Source: an uncultured Loktanella sp.
GTDB lineage: Bacteria > Pseudomonadota > Alphaproteobacteria > Rhodobacterales > Rhodobacteraceae
DNA length: 18,264 bases
Assembly: GCA_913061335.1 (NCBI GenBank)
Contig: CAJXTP010000032.1
Span: forward strand, 1-18,264
Direction: 5' to 3'
Part shown: positions 7,280 to 13,765 of the stretch, one piece after another
Numbering within the stretch: position 1 is the stretch's first letter
How the letters are laid out: each line of letters starts with the position of its first letter
Notes under the pieces: generated by a model
What the model saw: only the letters and a program-made list of their open reading frames with translations
Told to the model about the DNA's origin: nothing
Database searches by the model: none
Translations under genes and position numbers: made by a program

Positions 7280-8053
7280 TCACAGGGCCGTCCAACCGCC
7301 ATCAACGCTAATGGTGGTGCCAGTTATTTGCGCAGCAGCATCCGAGCACAGAAAATTCACCGTGCCACCTAATTGTTCCACAGTCGCAAATTCTTTTGAT
7401 GGTTGGCGGGCCAACATGACATCTTGGATCACCGTCTCGCGGTCCATGCCGTATTCTTTCATCGTCTCAGGGATCTGCGCCTCGACCAATGGCGTTAGCA
7501 CATAGCCCGGACAAATCGCGTTTGCAGTGATTGGCTCTTGCGCAGTTTCCAAGGCCACAACCTTGGTCATGCCGACAATACCATGCTTGGCTGCAACATA
7601 AGCTGATTTATACGGTGACGCGGTTAAACCATGGGCTGACGCGATATTCACAATCCGGCCCCAGCCATTGATCCGCATGTTCGGCAATGCGGCGGCGGTT
7701 GTATGAAACGCGGATGACAGGTTAATCGCGATGATGGCATCCCATTTGTCTGCCGGAAAATCCTCAATAGGGGCGACGTGCTGAATACCGGCGTTGTTCA
7801 CCAAGATATCGCATCGGCCAGCCTCCACAATCAATCGGCGGCAATCGGCAGATTTAGACATATCGGCGCTTATATATCTGGCCTCAACGCCAAATTCGGT
7901 CGCAATATCAGCCGCCAGCGCATGGTCCCCAGCGTTATCCGTAAACGAATTTAGCACAACATTCACGCCAGCCTTGGCCATCTCGCGCGCGATTCCCAGC
8001 CCGATGCCGGAATTTGATCCGGTGATGACAGCGGTTTTTCCTGCAAGCGACAT
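7280..8053 (-). CDS. bdhA: D-3-hydroxybutyrate dehydrogenase (SDR)
   Basis: This NAD-dependent short-chain dehydrogenase interconverts 3-hydroxybutyrate and acetoacetate in polyhydroxybutyrate and ketone-body metabolism. It is 257 residues. The nucleotide site is TGSNSGIGLG at 11-20 and NNAG is at 86-89. The catalytic set is Asn111, Ser139, Tyr152 and Lys156. The C-terminal region carries the features that separate BdhA from other SDRs: an ETMKEYGM segment, a VMLARQPSKEF segment and an ending on QITGTTISVDGGWTAL. AAGGA lies 9 bases before the ATG. The upstream region has a TATAAC box (minus strand, 8096-8091) with a poor -35, and a TTGC-N7-GCAA inverted repeat (8098-8112) next to it, a possible regulator site. 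No acetoacetyl-CoA or PHB gene is beside it. Confidence 0.96.
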   Translation of the reverse strand: MSLAGKTAVITGSNSGIGLGIAREMAKAGVNVVLNSFTDNAGDHALAADIATEFGVEARYISADMSKSADCRRLIVEAGRCDILVNNAGIQHVAPIEDFPADKWDAIIAINLSSAFHTTAAALPNMRINGWGRIVNIASAHGLTASPYKSAYVAAKHGIVGMTKVVALETAQEPITANAICPGYVLTPLVEAQIPETMKEYGMDRETVIQDVMLARQPSKEFATVEQLGGTVNFLCSDAAAQITGTTISVDGGWTAL

Positions 8054-8090
8054 GAGAGCTGATCCTTATTATGACAAATGACTTGAGGCG

Positions 8091-8119
8091 GTTATAATTG
8101 CTGCACCTGCAAAATACAG
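8091..8119 (-). promoter_or_regulatory. bdhA promoter candidate with overlapping inverted repeat
   Basis: On the minus strand TATAAC (8096-8091) is a good -10 box; the hexamer 17 bases upstream (CTGTAT, 8119-8114) is a weak -35. Between them is the inverted repeat TTGC-N7-GCAA (8098-8112), well placed for a repressor or activator. PHB genes in related bacteria are controlled by PhaR, which prefers TGC-rich sites, but assigning this repeat to PhaR is only a guess. Confidence 0.4.
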
Positions 8120-8201
8120 CACCAAACGCATTACACCCCTGTGGCGATTCGTCGGGTGATTCCGCGCAACTTCCAAAATGTCCAAAACTGCGTAAAAGCC
8201 C

Positions 8202-8228
8202 AAAAAAAACGCCCGCACAAGGCGGGCG
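8202..8228 (-). terminator. Intrinsic terminator of the candidate small RNA
   Basis: A 7-bp stem CGCCCGC (8210-8216) with GCGGGCG (8222-8228) encloses a 5-base loop. On the minus strand it is followed at once by eight T (8209-8202). The A/T tract is on the left side only, so it works for minus-strand transcription, not for the plus-strand gene. It also shields bdhA from upstream read-through. Confidence 0.8.
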
Positions 8229-8278
8229 TAAAGTTATTGAGGCAGGTTTCATACAGGCAAGAAACCTATCGAGCAGTG
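8202..8278 (-). ncRNA. Candidate small RNA, about 77 nt, with own promoter and terminator
   Basis: This stretch lies in the 338-base gap between bdhA and the binding-protein gene, which otherwise has no gene. On the minus strand a promoter-like pair (TTGGAT, 17 bases, TATAAC at 8312-8284) would start RNA near 8278. The RNA would hold a first hairpin (stem AGGTTTC at 8267-8261 with GAAACCT at 8250-8244, loop of 10 bases reading TTGCCTGTAT), a linker, and a GC-rich terminator hairpin ending in eight T. There is no credible reading frame inside and no minus-strand gene upstream that would need this terminator. I recognise no known family. An attenuated 5' leader of bdhA is the alternative. Function is unknown; pairing with mRNA is only an inference. 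Confidence 0.6.
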
Positions 8279-8283
8279 CCCTT

Positions 8284-8312
8284 GTTATAAGCAATTGCGC
8301 GCCTGCATCCAA
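8284..8312 (-). promoter_or_regulatory. Promoter candidate for the small RNA
   Basis: On the minus strand TTGGAT (8312-8307) and TATAAC (8289-8284) are separated by exactly 17 bases. The -10 box matches consensus at five of six positions. The predicted start is about 6-8 bases downstream, near 8278. About ten bases away on the plus strand another promoter-like pair (TTGATA 8322-8327, TACGGT 8345-8350) points toward the binding-protein gene. Confidence 0.55.
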
Positions 8313-8391
8313 GCTAAAAGTTTGATAAGTCACAAAACCCTCTTTACGGTTGCAGCTAACGTTTACAGGGATCAAAGGAATTGTTTCCAAA

Positions 8392-10206
8392 ATGAAATCA
8401 GAGTTTTTCACGCAGTTGACGCGTTTTGGCGCCGTTGCATCGATCATTATGGCAGGGTCCGCGGCCTTTGCTGAACCCAAACATGGCATAGCTATGTATG
8501 GTGAACCGGCCTTACCACCAGATTTTGCGCATCTCCCTTATGCCAATCCTGATGCGCCGTCGGGCGGCAAAATGGTGACGGCGAACGTCGGATCGTTCGA
8601 CAGCCTCAATCCTTACATCCGAAAAGGCTCGGTTCACTGGCAGTTGCGGTATCTTACAGGTGACAGTTTAATGGGCCGTTCATTGGATGAACCGTTTTCT
8701 CTTTACGGTGTTATTGCCGAATCGATTGAAACAGGACCGAATCGCGAGTGGGTCGAATTTACCCTGCGTGAAGGTGCGCAATTCAACGACGGCAGCCCGA
8801 TCACCGTCGAAGACGTCATTTGGTCGTATGAAACCTTAGGCACGCAAGGTCACGGTCGGTATCGCGGTTTCTGGGCCAAGGTCGAAACGCTAGAGGCCAC
8901 AGGCCCGCGTTCGGTCCGCTTTACTTTTAACATCGAAGACAAAGAACTGGCACTGCTTGCGGGCTTGCGTCCGATCCTCAAGAAATCCCAATGGGAGGGC
9001 ATGGAGTTCGCAGACAGCGGTCTCGACATCGTGCCAATTGTATCCGGCGAATACCGGATCGCCGAATTTGAGGCGGGGCGCTTCATCTCTTTCCAGCGCG
9101 ATCCAGATTATTGGGCCAAAGATATCCCGTTTAAGGTCGGCATGGGTAATCTCGACGAAATCCGACTTGAATTCTTTGGCGACCAAACAGCCGCATTCGA
9201 GGCGTTTAAAATCGGCGAGGTCAACACCCAACGCGAATTCAACGTCGCCAAATGGGAAGGCCAATATAACTTCCCGCGCGTCGACAACGGCGAAGTCGTC
9301 AAAGCAGTGCTGCCCCACGCACGCCCATCGGGCATGACGGGTTATGTGATGAACTCGCGCAGCGATGTGTTTTCCGATTGGCGGGTTCGCGATGCGATGC
9401 TGCAAATCTTCAACTTTGAATTCATCAACGAGGCTATGACAGGCAGCCAACAGCCGCGCATCACGTCTTATTGGTCCAATTCGCCGCTCGCGATGACGTC
9501 TGGCCCGGCGGAAGGCCGCGTTGCTGAATTCCTAGCTCCATTCGCCGCCGATCTGCTTCCGGGCACGTTAGAGGGCTACGCCTTGCCCGTTTCTGACGGA
9601 TCAGAACGGAACCGCGCAGGAATTCGCGCTGCATTGGCGCAGCTAGATGCAGCAGGTTGGACCATACAAGACGGCGTGCTTGCCAATGCAATCGGCAAAC
9701 CATTTACGTTTGAGATCCTCTTGCAAAATGGCGTGTCCGAGCAGGCCGCGATCATGGACATGTTTACGCAGTCCCTGTCGCGGATCGGTGTAACGCCATC
9801 GATTTCGTCGGCAGACAGTGCGCAGTTCAAAGAACGCACCGATGCTTACGATTTTGACATGACGTATTATCGGCGCAGCGTGTCGCTGTCTCCGGGCAAC
9901 GAACAATACGCTTACTATGGGTCGGAACGCGCAGACGAGGTCGGTGGTCGCAACCTGATGGGCGTGAAATCGGCGGCAGCAGACGCGCTGATCGGTCGGT
10001 TGTTGAATTCTGACAGCCAAGATGATTTCCGCGCCGCCGTCGCAGGTCTTGACCGTGTGCTCACCGCAGGGCGTTATGTTTTGCCGATCTATCAATGGAA
10101 CATCAGCCGGATCGCGTCAAATAAGGAACTGAAATTCCCTGAATACCTGCCTATCTTTGGCGATTGGCCGGGTTGGCAGCCAGATGCTTGGTGGTATGAA
10201 GAATAA
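8392..10206 (+). CDS. ABC transporter periplasmic substrate-binding protein, family 5 (YejA-like peptide binder)
   Basis: This is a 604-residue exported solute-binding protein of the peptide/nickel family 5. Residues 1-27 are a signal peptide ending AFA before EPKHG. The mature start (HGIAMYGEPALPPDFAHLPY, then NPDAPSGGKM and FDSLNPY) and the blocks FTLREGAQFNDGSPITVEDV and KFPEYLPIFGDW are typical of YejA-like oligopeptide binders. The frame extends to a TTG at 8350, but ATG 8392 gives the proper signal peptide; AAAGGA lies 12 bases before it, a rather long spacing. A weak promoter is suggested at 8322-8350. In related genomes such genes usually precede permease and ATPase genes; here a terminator and unrelated genes follow, so it is an orphan that probably serves a transporter encoded elsewhere. 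Ligand unknown. Confidence 0.92.
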   Translation: MKSEFFTQLTRFGAVASIIMAGSAAFAEPKHGIAMYGEPALPPDFAHLPYANPDAPSGGKMVTANVGSFDSLNPYIRKGSVHWQLRYLTGDSLMGRSLDEPFSLYGVIAESIETGPNREWVEFTLREGAQFNDGSPITVEDVIWSYETLGTQGHGRYRGFWAKVETLEATGPRSVRFTFNIEDKELALLAGLRPILKKSQWEGMEFADSGLDIVPIVSGEYRIAEFEAGRFISFQRDPDYWAKDIPFKVGMGNLDEIRLEFFGDQTAAFEAFKIGEVNTQREFNVAKWEGQYNFPRVDNGEVVKAVLPHARPSGMTGYVMNSRSDVFSDWRVRDAMLQIFNFEFINEAMTGSQQPRITSYWSNSPLAMTSGPAEGRVAEFLAPFAADLLPGTLEGYALPVSDGSERNRAGIRAALAQLDAAGWTIQDGVLANAIGKPFTFEILLQNGVSEQAAIMDMFTQSLSRIGVTPSISSADSAQFKERTDAYDFDMTYYRRSVSLSPGNEQYAYYGSERADEVGGRNLMGVKSAAADALIGRLLNSDSQDDFRAAVAGLDRVLTAGRYVLPIYQWNISRIASNKELKFPEYLPIFGDWPGWQPDAWWYEE

Positions 10207-10213
10207 ACATATT

Positions 10214-10241
10214 GGACCGGCCACTGCGCCGGTCCTTTTTT
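10214..10241 (+). terminator. Intrinsic terminator after the binding-protein gene
   Basis: A perfect 8-bp stem (GGACCGGC 10214-10221 with GCCGGTCC 10228-10235) with a 6-base loop is followed by six T (10236-10241), eight bases after the stop. It is a strong plus-strand terminator and separates this gene from the arsenic genes. Confidence 0.93.
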
Positions 10242-10261
10242 GCTAGAAAAGTGAAACACAT

Positions 10262-10390
10262 ATGAAAAAGCTGATTTTGATGGCGGCCGTTTTGGGCGCA
10301 TTGCAAGCCTGCACCGTCGCGCGCGTCGCAGGCAGTGCGGCCGTCGGCGCAGGGCAATTGGCCCTCGGCGCAGTTGACGTTGTTTTGTAA
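10262..10390 (+). CDS. Small lipoprotein, 42 residues, function unknown
   Basis: A short frame runs from ATG 10262 to TAA 10390. The product begins MKKLILMAAVLGALQAC, a basic start, a hydrophobic core and an LQAC lipobox, so Cys17 would be lipidated and the signal removed. The remaining 26 residues are Ala/Gly/Val-rich, ending GAVDVVL, with little polar character. Such tiny lipoproteins, in the size class of entericidins, are easily missed. The ribosome site is weak (AAAAG, AAGTGAA region). It starts only 20 bases after a strong terminator, so its promoter must overlap the terminator or it depends on read-through. Its stop codon lies inside an inverted repeat upstream of arsC. I recognise no specific family. 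Confidence 0.65.
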   Translation: MKKLILMAAVLGALQACTVARVAGSAAVGAGQLALGAVDVVL

Positions 10391-10433
10391 TACTACTGTT
10401 ACAAACCTGATCTAGGCAGACGAAAATTACAAA
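10384..10433 (+). promoter_or_regulatory. Operator-like inverted repeat plus third half-site upstream of arsC
   Basis: TTTGTAA (10384-10390), eight bases and TTACAAA (10399-10405) form a perfect 7-bp inverted repeat, and TTACAAA occurs again at 10427-10433 within a 9-base direct repeat TTACAAACC (10399-10407 and 10427-10435). The spacing is typical of a dimeric repressor site. The site covers the region where an arsC promoter must lie (weak candidate TTACAA 10399-10404, GAAAAT 10422-10427). Which regulator binds, if any, is not known. Confidence 0.4.
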
Positions 10434-10445
10434 CCGAAAGCAATC

Positions 10446-10919
10446 ATGAATATCCTTGTCCTATGCACTGGCAACTCTGCCCGCTCTATCCTGCTTGAAA
10501 GCATCCTAAACCACAGGTCCGGTGGTAGGGTCGCTGCGTTTTCAGCAGGATCAAAACCAGCAGGTAAGGTCCATCCGCAAGCCAAGCGCCTTTTGGATGC
10601 CCATGATTATCCCACCGATCAACTGAGGTCCAAAAGCTGGGACGAATTTGGCACTGACAGCGCGCCCCAAATGGATATTGTGATCACCGTCTGCGGGTCT
10701 GCCGCAGCAGAGGAATGCCCGTATTGGCCAGGCGCACCGATCCGGGTGCATTGGGGGGTCGAAGACCCCGCCGCCGCCGCCGAACCCGACTGGGACGCCG
10801 CATTTACAACGGCCTATGACCAGTTGCACACACGTGCGATGGCGTTTCTTGAATTGGATATCGCGCATTTGACCCAAGCAACTCTGACCAAGGAATTGAC
10901 CCGCATTGGCACCCTCTAA
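10446..10919 (+). CDS. arsC: Arsenate reductase, thioredoxin-coupled LMW-phosphatase type
   Basis: The 157-residue cytosolic enzyme would reduce arsenate to arsenite. The P-loop C-x5-R is CTGNSAR at 7-13. Besides Cys7 there are Cys83 (TVCGSA) and Cys91 (ECPYWPG), matching the three-cysteine relay (Cys10, Cys82, Cys89) of the pI258 thioredoxin-dependent enzyme, and Asp107 in VEDP is the general acid. The extra cysteines favour arsenate reductase over an ordinary low-molecular-weight tyrosine phosphatase. GAAAG lies 5 bases before the ATG. It overlaps the channel gene by 14 bases, so they form one operon. No arsR-type regulator is seen in the window. Confidence 0.92.
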   Translation: MNILVLCTGNSARSILLESILNHRSGGRVAAFSAGSKPAGKVHPQAKRLLDAHDYPTDQLRSKSWDEFGTDSAPQMDIVITVCGSAAAEECPYWPGAPIRVHWGVEDPAAAAEPDWDAAFTTAYDQLHTRAMAFLELDIAHLTQATLTKELTRIGTL

Positions 10920-11571
10920 CACAACAAAGCTATTCGCCGAAGGCCTTGGCACCGCATTCCTATTGATCGGCGTCGTAGGCTCTGGGGTCATGGGCGAAAG
11001 CTTGGCGGACGGAAATACTGCCGTGGCTCTGCTTGCTAACGCTATCGCTACAGGCTGCATCCTTTATGTGATCATCACAACGCTTGGGCCTGTCTCGGGT
11101 GCGCATTTCAACCCAATCGTAACGCTTGCCTTTGCCTTTCGCAGCGAACACCCGTGGAAAATGGTCGCCCCCTATATCGCGGTGCAAATCGCGGGCGGAA
11201 TTCTCGGGGTTTGGGCAGTGCACCTCATGTTTGATCTGCCAATCCTGCAAGCCTCCACCACGCTGCGCACGGGCACCGCGCAATGGTCTTCGGAAATCAT
11301 CGCAACGTTTGGATTGCTCTTCGTGATCTTTGGCGGATTGCGTCACAAGGTCGACGCGGTGCCTCCACTTGTCGCACTGTATATCACGGGCGCATATTGG
11401 TTCACCTCATCCACCAGTTTTGCCAATCCTGCGGTCACAATCGCGCGCGGGTTCTCAGACACATTCGCAGGGATCGCGCCAAGCAACATTGCGATGTTCA
11501 TCGTGATGCAGATGGTCGGCTTGGTCATTGGACATTTTGTGCTGACGCGTTTGTTCCACTCAGACCAGTGA
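10906..11571 (+). CDS. Aquaporin-family channel, probable arsenite efflux (AqpS-like)
   Basis: This is a 221-residue major-intrinsic-protein channel with about six hydrophobic spans. The two half-helix motifs are present: the first as GAHFNPIVT (NPI instead of the usual NPA) and the second as FANPAVTIAR with the filter arginine. Fused or paired arsC and aquaglyceroporin genes are known in alphaproteobacteria, for example AqpS of Sinorhizobium meliloti, where arsenite made by ArsC leaves through the channel. That role is inferred from the neighbour. The start is TTG 10906 (AAGGA 11 bases upstream), inside the last codons of arsC; no ATG is near the family N-terminus. The 3' end overlaps the convergent regulator gene by 12 bases (11560-11571). 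Confidence 0.88.
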   Translation: MAPSNTTKLFAEGLGTAFLLIGVVGSGVMGESLADGNTAVALLANAIATGCILYVIITTLGPVSGAHFNPIVTLAFAFRSEHPWKMVAPYIAVQIAGGILGVWAVHLMFDLPILQASTTLRTGTAQWSSEIIATFGLLFVIFGGLRHKVDAVPPLVALYITGAYWFTSSTSFANPAVTIARGFSDTFAGIAPSNIAMFIVMQMVGLVIGHFVLTRLFHSDQ

Positions 11572-12183
11572 TGTCACCCACAATAGCGTCGCGTCATCCG
11601 CACTGACTGAGACAACATTATGTCCCATCGACGCATCATAATATGCACTGTCGCCACGACTTAGGGTCGCTGGCTCGTAAAACTCGGTAAACAACTGAAT
11701 TTTACCGGTCAGAACGTACAGGAATTCTTCGCCGTCATGGCGGACCCACCCATCAAAATCATCCATACTGCGGGCGCGCACCCGGGTCTGATATGGCAAC
11801 ATCTTTTTGGTGGTCAGTGCATCCGCAAGGATGTTGTGTTCATAGGTTGTCGTGATTTTTTCACCACCCTCACCCGCAAGGGTCGTCGCCATCCGGCCAT
11901 TCACCTGATCGCGCGACGGCGGGGTAAACAATTGCGGCACCGAAATTTGCAATCCAACCGCCAGCTTTTTCAACGCCTCATAGGTCGGCGACATCTGCCC
12001 GTTTTCAATCTTTGACAACGTGGACCGCGCCAGACCAGCCTGATTTGCCGCCTGCTCTAAGGTCCAATCTTGCGCCTTGCGCAATTCACGCACGCGCGCA
12101 CCAAGGTCAAGCGGTTGGGCTTTTCCATCTGTGCCGTCTTCATGCGCGATGCGGATAAAATCTTTTGGATCAATGTCTGACAT
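11560..12183 (-). CDS. XRE-family transcriptional regulator with C-terminal cupin domain
   Basis: This is a 207-residue DNA-binding protein. The helix-turn-helix spans about residues 28-86 (LGARVRELRKAQDWTLEQAA, then AGLARSTLSKIENG). A cupin barrel occupies about 120-206, with the metal-type motif RHDGEEFLYVLTG and the late GHNVV histidine. This architecture is that of small-molecule-sensing repressors, such as PuuR-like and related proteins, that control neighbouring catabolic or transport genes. The frame is open farther upstream (to 12303), but ATG 12183 is chosen since longer forms run into the divergent gene; no good ribosome site is seen. The 94-base gap to the ligase gene probably contains both promoters, so the ligase operon is its likely target. 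Its stop overlaps the aquaporin 3' end. Confidence 0.88.
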   Translation of the reverse strand: MSDIDPKDFIRIAHEDGTDGKAQPLDLGARVRELRKAQDWTLEQAANQAGLARSTLSKIENGQMSPTYEALKKLAVGLQISVPQLFTPPSRDQVNGRMATTLAGEGGEKITTTYEHNILADALTTKKMLPYQTRVRARSMDDFDGWVRHDGEEFLYVLTGKIQLFTEFYEPATLSRGDSAYYDASMGHNVVSVSADDATLLWVTSLV

Positions 12184-12212
12184 AGTTGCGTCATAGATCG
12201 CAGGGCGTGGGC

Positions 12213-12241
12213 TTGCAACCATCCGCCCCGCGCCGTAGCGA
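12213..12241 (+). promoter_or_regulatory. Weak promoter candidate for the ligase operon
   Basis: TTGCAA (12213-12218), 17 bases and TAGCGA (12236-12241) lie in the divergent gap between the XRE-cupin gene and the ligase gene. The -10 box is poor. I found no convincing inverted repeat as operator in this gap. Confidence 0.25.
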
Positions 12242-12277
12242 TGGATCATGCTTTCTTTAACCACATCAATCGCGCCT

Positions 12278-13765
12278 ATGGCTGCCCCCGATCCGTTTAA
12301 CATGGCGGCTCATGTGCTGCGCCATGTGGACCAGCTGGGTGATAAAGTCGCCCTCTCAATTTTGTACAGCGACAGGTCCGAAGATTGGACTTACGCCATG
12401 CTTGGTCAAGCCGTGCGCGGTACTGCCCAAGGGCTGTTGAATATGGACCTGTGCGCAGGTGATCGGATATTATTGCGGCTTGGAAACACAGCTGATTTTC
12501 CAATCGCCTATCTGGGGTGCATTGCGGCAGGTATGATCCCCGTGCCGCTCTCGGCGCAATTGACGCCACCCGAAGTACACCAAATCGCGGACAACATCCA
12601 ACCAGCGGCCACCATTCAAAGCGACGCAATTGTTGTCGGTACTGACCGGATCATCACACCCGATGCATTGCGCAGGTTCTACACCCTGCCACCCGCACCA
12701 TTTGCGATGGGCGACCCAAATCGGCCTGCTTATATTATCCATACATCAGGCACATCAGGCCAACCGCGCGCAGTTGTGCACGCGCACCGCGCCGTTTGGG
12801 CACGTCAAATGATGTGGAATGGCTGGTACGGATTACAGCGCGATGACCGAATGTTGCACGCTGGTGCGTTCAATTGGACATATACGCTTGGGACCGGACT
12901 AATGGACCCTTGGGCGATCGGCGCCACCGCGTTAATCCCCGCAGACGGGACAGACGCCGCCGCCCTGCCCACCTTAATGGCCCAGCATCGCGCGACACTC
13001 TTTGCCGCAGCACCTGGGGTTTACCGACGGCTGTTGCGCGGCGACATGCCGGCAATGCCCGCCTTGCGTCATGGCCTGTCGGCTGGCGAAAAACTGCCCG
13101 ACGACACGCGCAACGCTTGGCAGACAAAAACCGGCACCGCCGTGCACGAAGCATTTGGCATGTCAGAATGCTCCACATTCATATCGGGCAGCCCGTCAAA
13201 CCCTGCACCACCGCATGCATCAGGATTTGCACAAAACGGACGACAAGTCGCGATTATCGACAGCGGCCAGCCGGTACCGCGCGACACCGTCGGCACGATC
13301 GCAATACACAAAGACGACGCAGGCTTGATGCTTGGTTATCTTAATGCACCCGCAGACACCGCCGCAAAATTTGACGGCAATTGGTTCATGACAGGCGACA
13401 TGGGCATCATGGACCGCGATGGTGCTATCAGCTACGCAGGCCGCCACGATGACATGATGAACGCTGGTGGCTACAGGGTCAGCCCAATAGAGGTTGAAAC
13501 GGTACTTTGCACCCACCCAAACATCACTGACGCCGCCGCATGTGCGGTTCACGTAAAAAAGGACGTCACCGTCATTGCAGCCTTCTATACCAGCGCACAT
13601 ATGTTAGATGACGAACAACTGACCGCATGGTGTGCGGATCGACTTGCGGGCTACAAATGCCCGCGCCTTTTCATTGCCTGCGATACTTTACCACGCGGCG
13701 CGAACAACAAATTACTGCGCCGTGTACTGCGCCAAAAATGGGAGACCGCAAATGGTCAAACTTGA
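12278..13765 (+). CDS. Acyl-CoA ligase / class I adenylate-forming enzyme
   Basis: This 495-residue ANL-superfamily enzyme activates a carboxylic acid with ATP to an acyl-adenylate and then usually a CoA thioester. Visible core motifs are HTSGTSGQPRAVVH (about 155-168, ATP P-loop), EAFGMSE (291-297), MTGD (371-374), GRHDDMMNAGGYR (388-400, hinge) and PRGANNKLLRR with catalytic Lys478. A fatty-acid, benzoate-like or other acid substrate cannot be told apart by eye. The start is uncertain: ATG 12278 is used, with 12248 and 12302 as alternatives, none with a clear ribosome site. It overlaps the FrnE-type gene by 14 bases and heads a three-gene operon divergent from an XRE-cupin regulator. Confidence 0.9.
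   Translation: MAAPDPFNMAAHVLRHVDQLGDKVALSILYSDRSEDWTYAMLGQAVRGTAQGLLNMDLCAGDRILLRLGNTADFPIAYLGCIAAGMIPVPLSAQLTPPEVHQIADNIQPAATIQSDAIVVGTDRIITPDALRRFYTLPPAPFAMGDPNRPAYIIHTSGTSGQPRAVVHAHRAVWARQMMWNGWYGLQRDDRMLHAGAFNWTYTLGTGLMDPWAIGATALIPADGTDAAALPTLMAQHRATLFAAAPGVYRRLLRGDMPAMPALRHGLSAGEKLPDDTRNAWQTKTGTAVHEAFGMSECSTFISGSPSNPAPPHASGFAQNGRQVAIIDSGQPVPRDTVGTIAIHKDDAGLMLGYLNAPADTAAKFDGNWFMTGDMGIMDRDGAISYAGRHDDMMNAGGYRVSPIEVETVLCTHPNITDAAACAVHVKKDVTVIAAFYTSAHMLDDEQLTAWCADRLAGYKCPRLFIACDTLPRGANNKLLRRVLRQKWETANGQT

Noticed and set aside
8210..8228. Hairpin as a plus-strand terminator or riboswitch for the binding-protein gene
   Set aside because: There is no T tract on the plus side, and it lies upstream of the likely plus-strand promoter; no known riboswitch core was seen.
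7935..8489. 184-codon minus-strand frame spanning the bdhA upstream gap
   Set aside because: It crosses a strong terminator and overlaps both neighbouring genes in other frames; it has no recognisable domain.
8890..9450. 186-codon minus-strand frame inside the binding-protein gene
   Set aside because: Antisense shadow of a well-supported family 5 binding protein.
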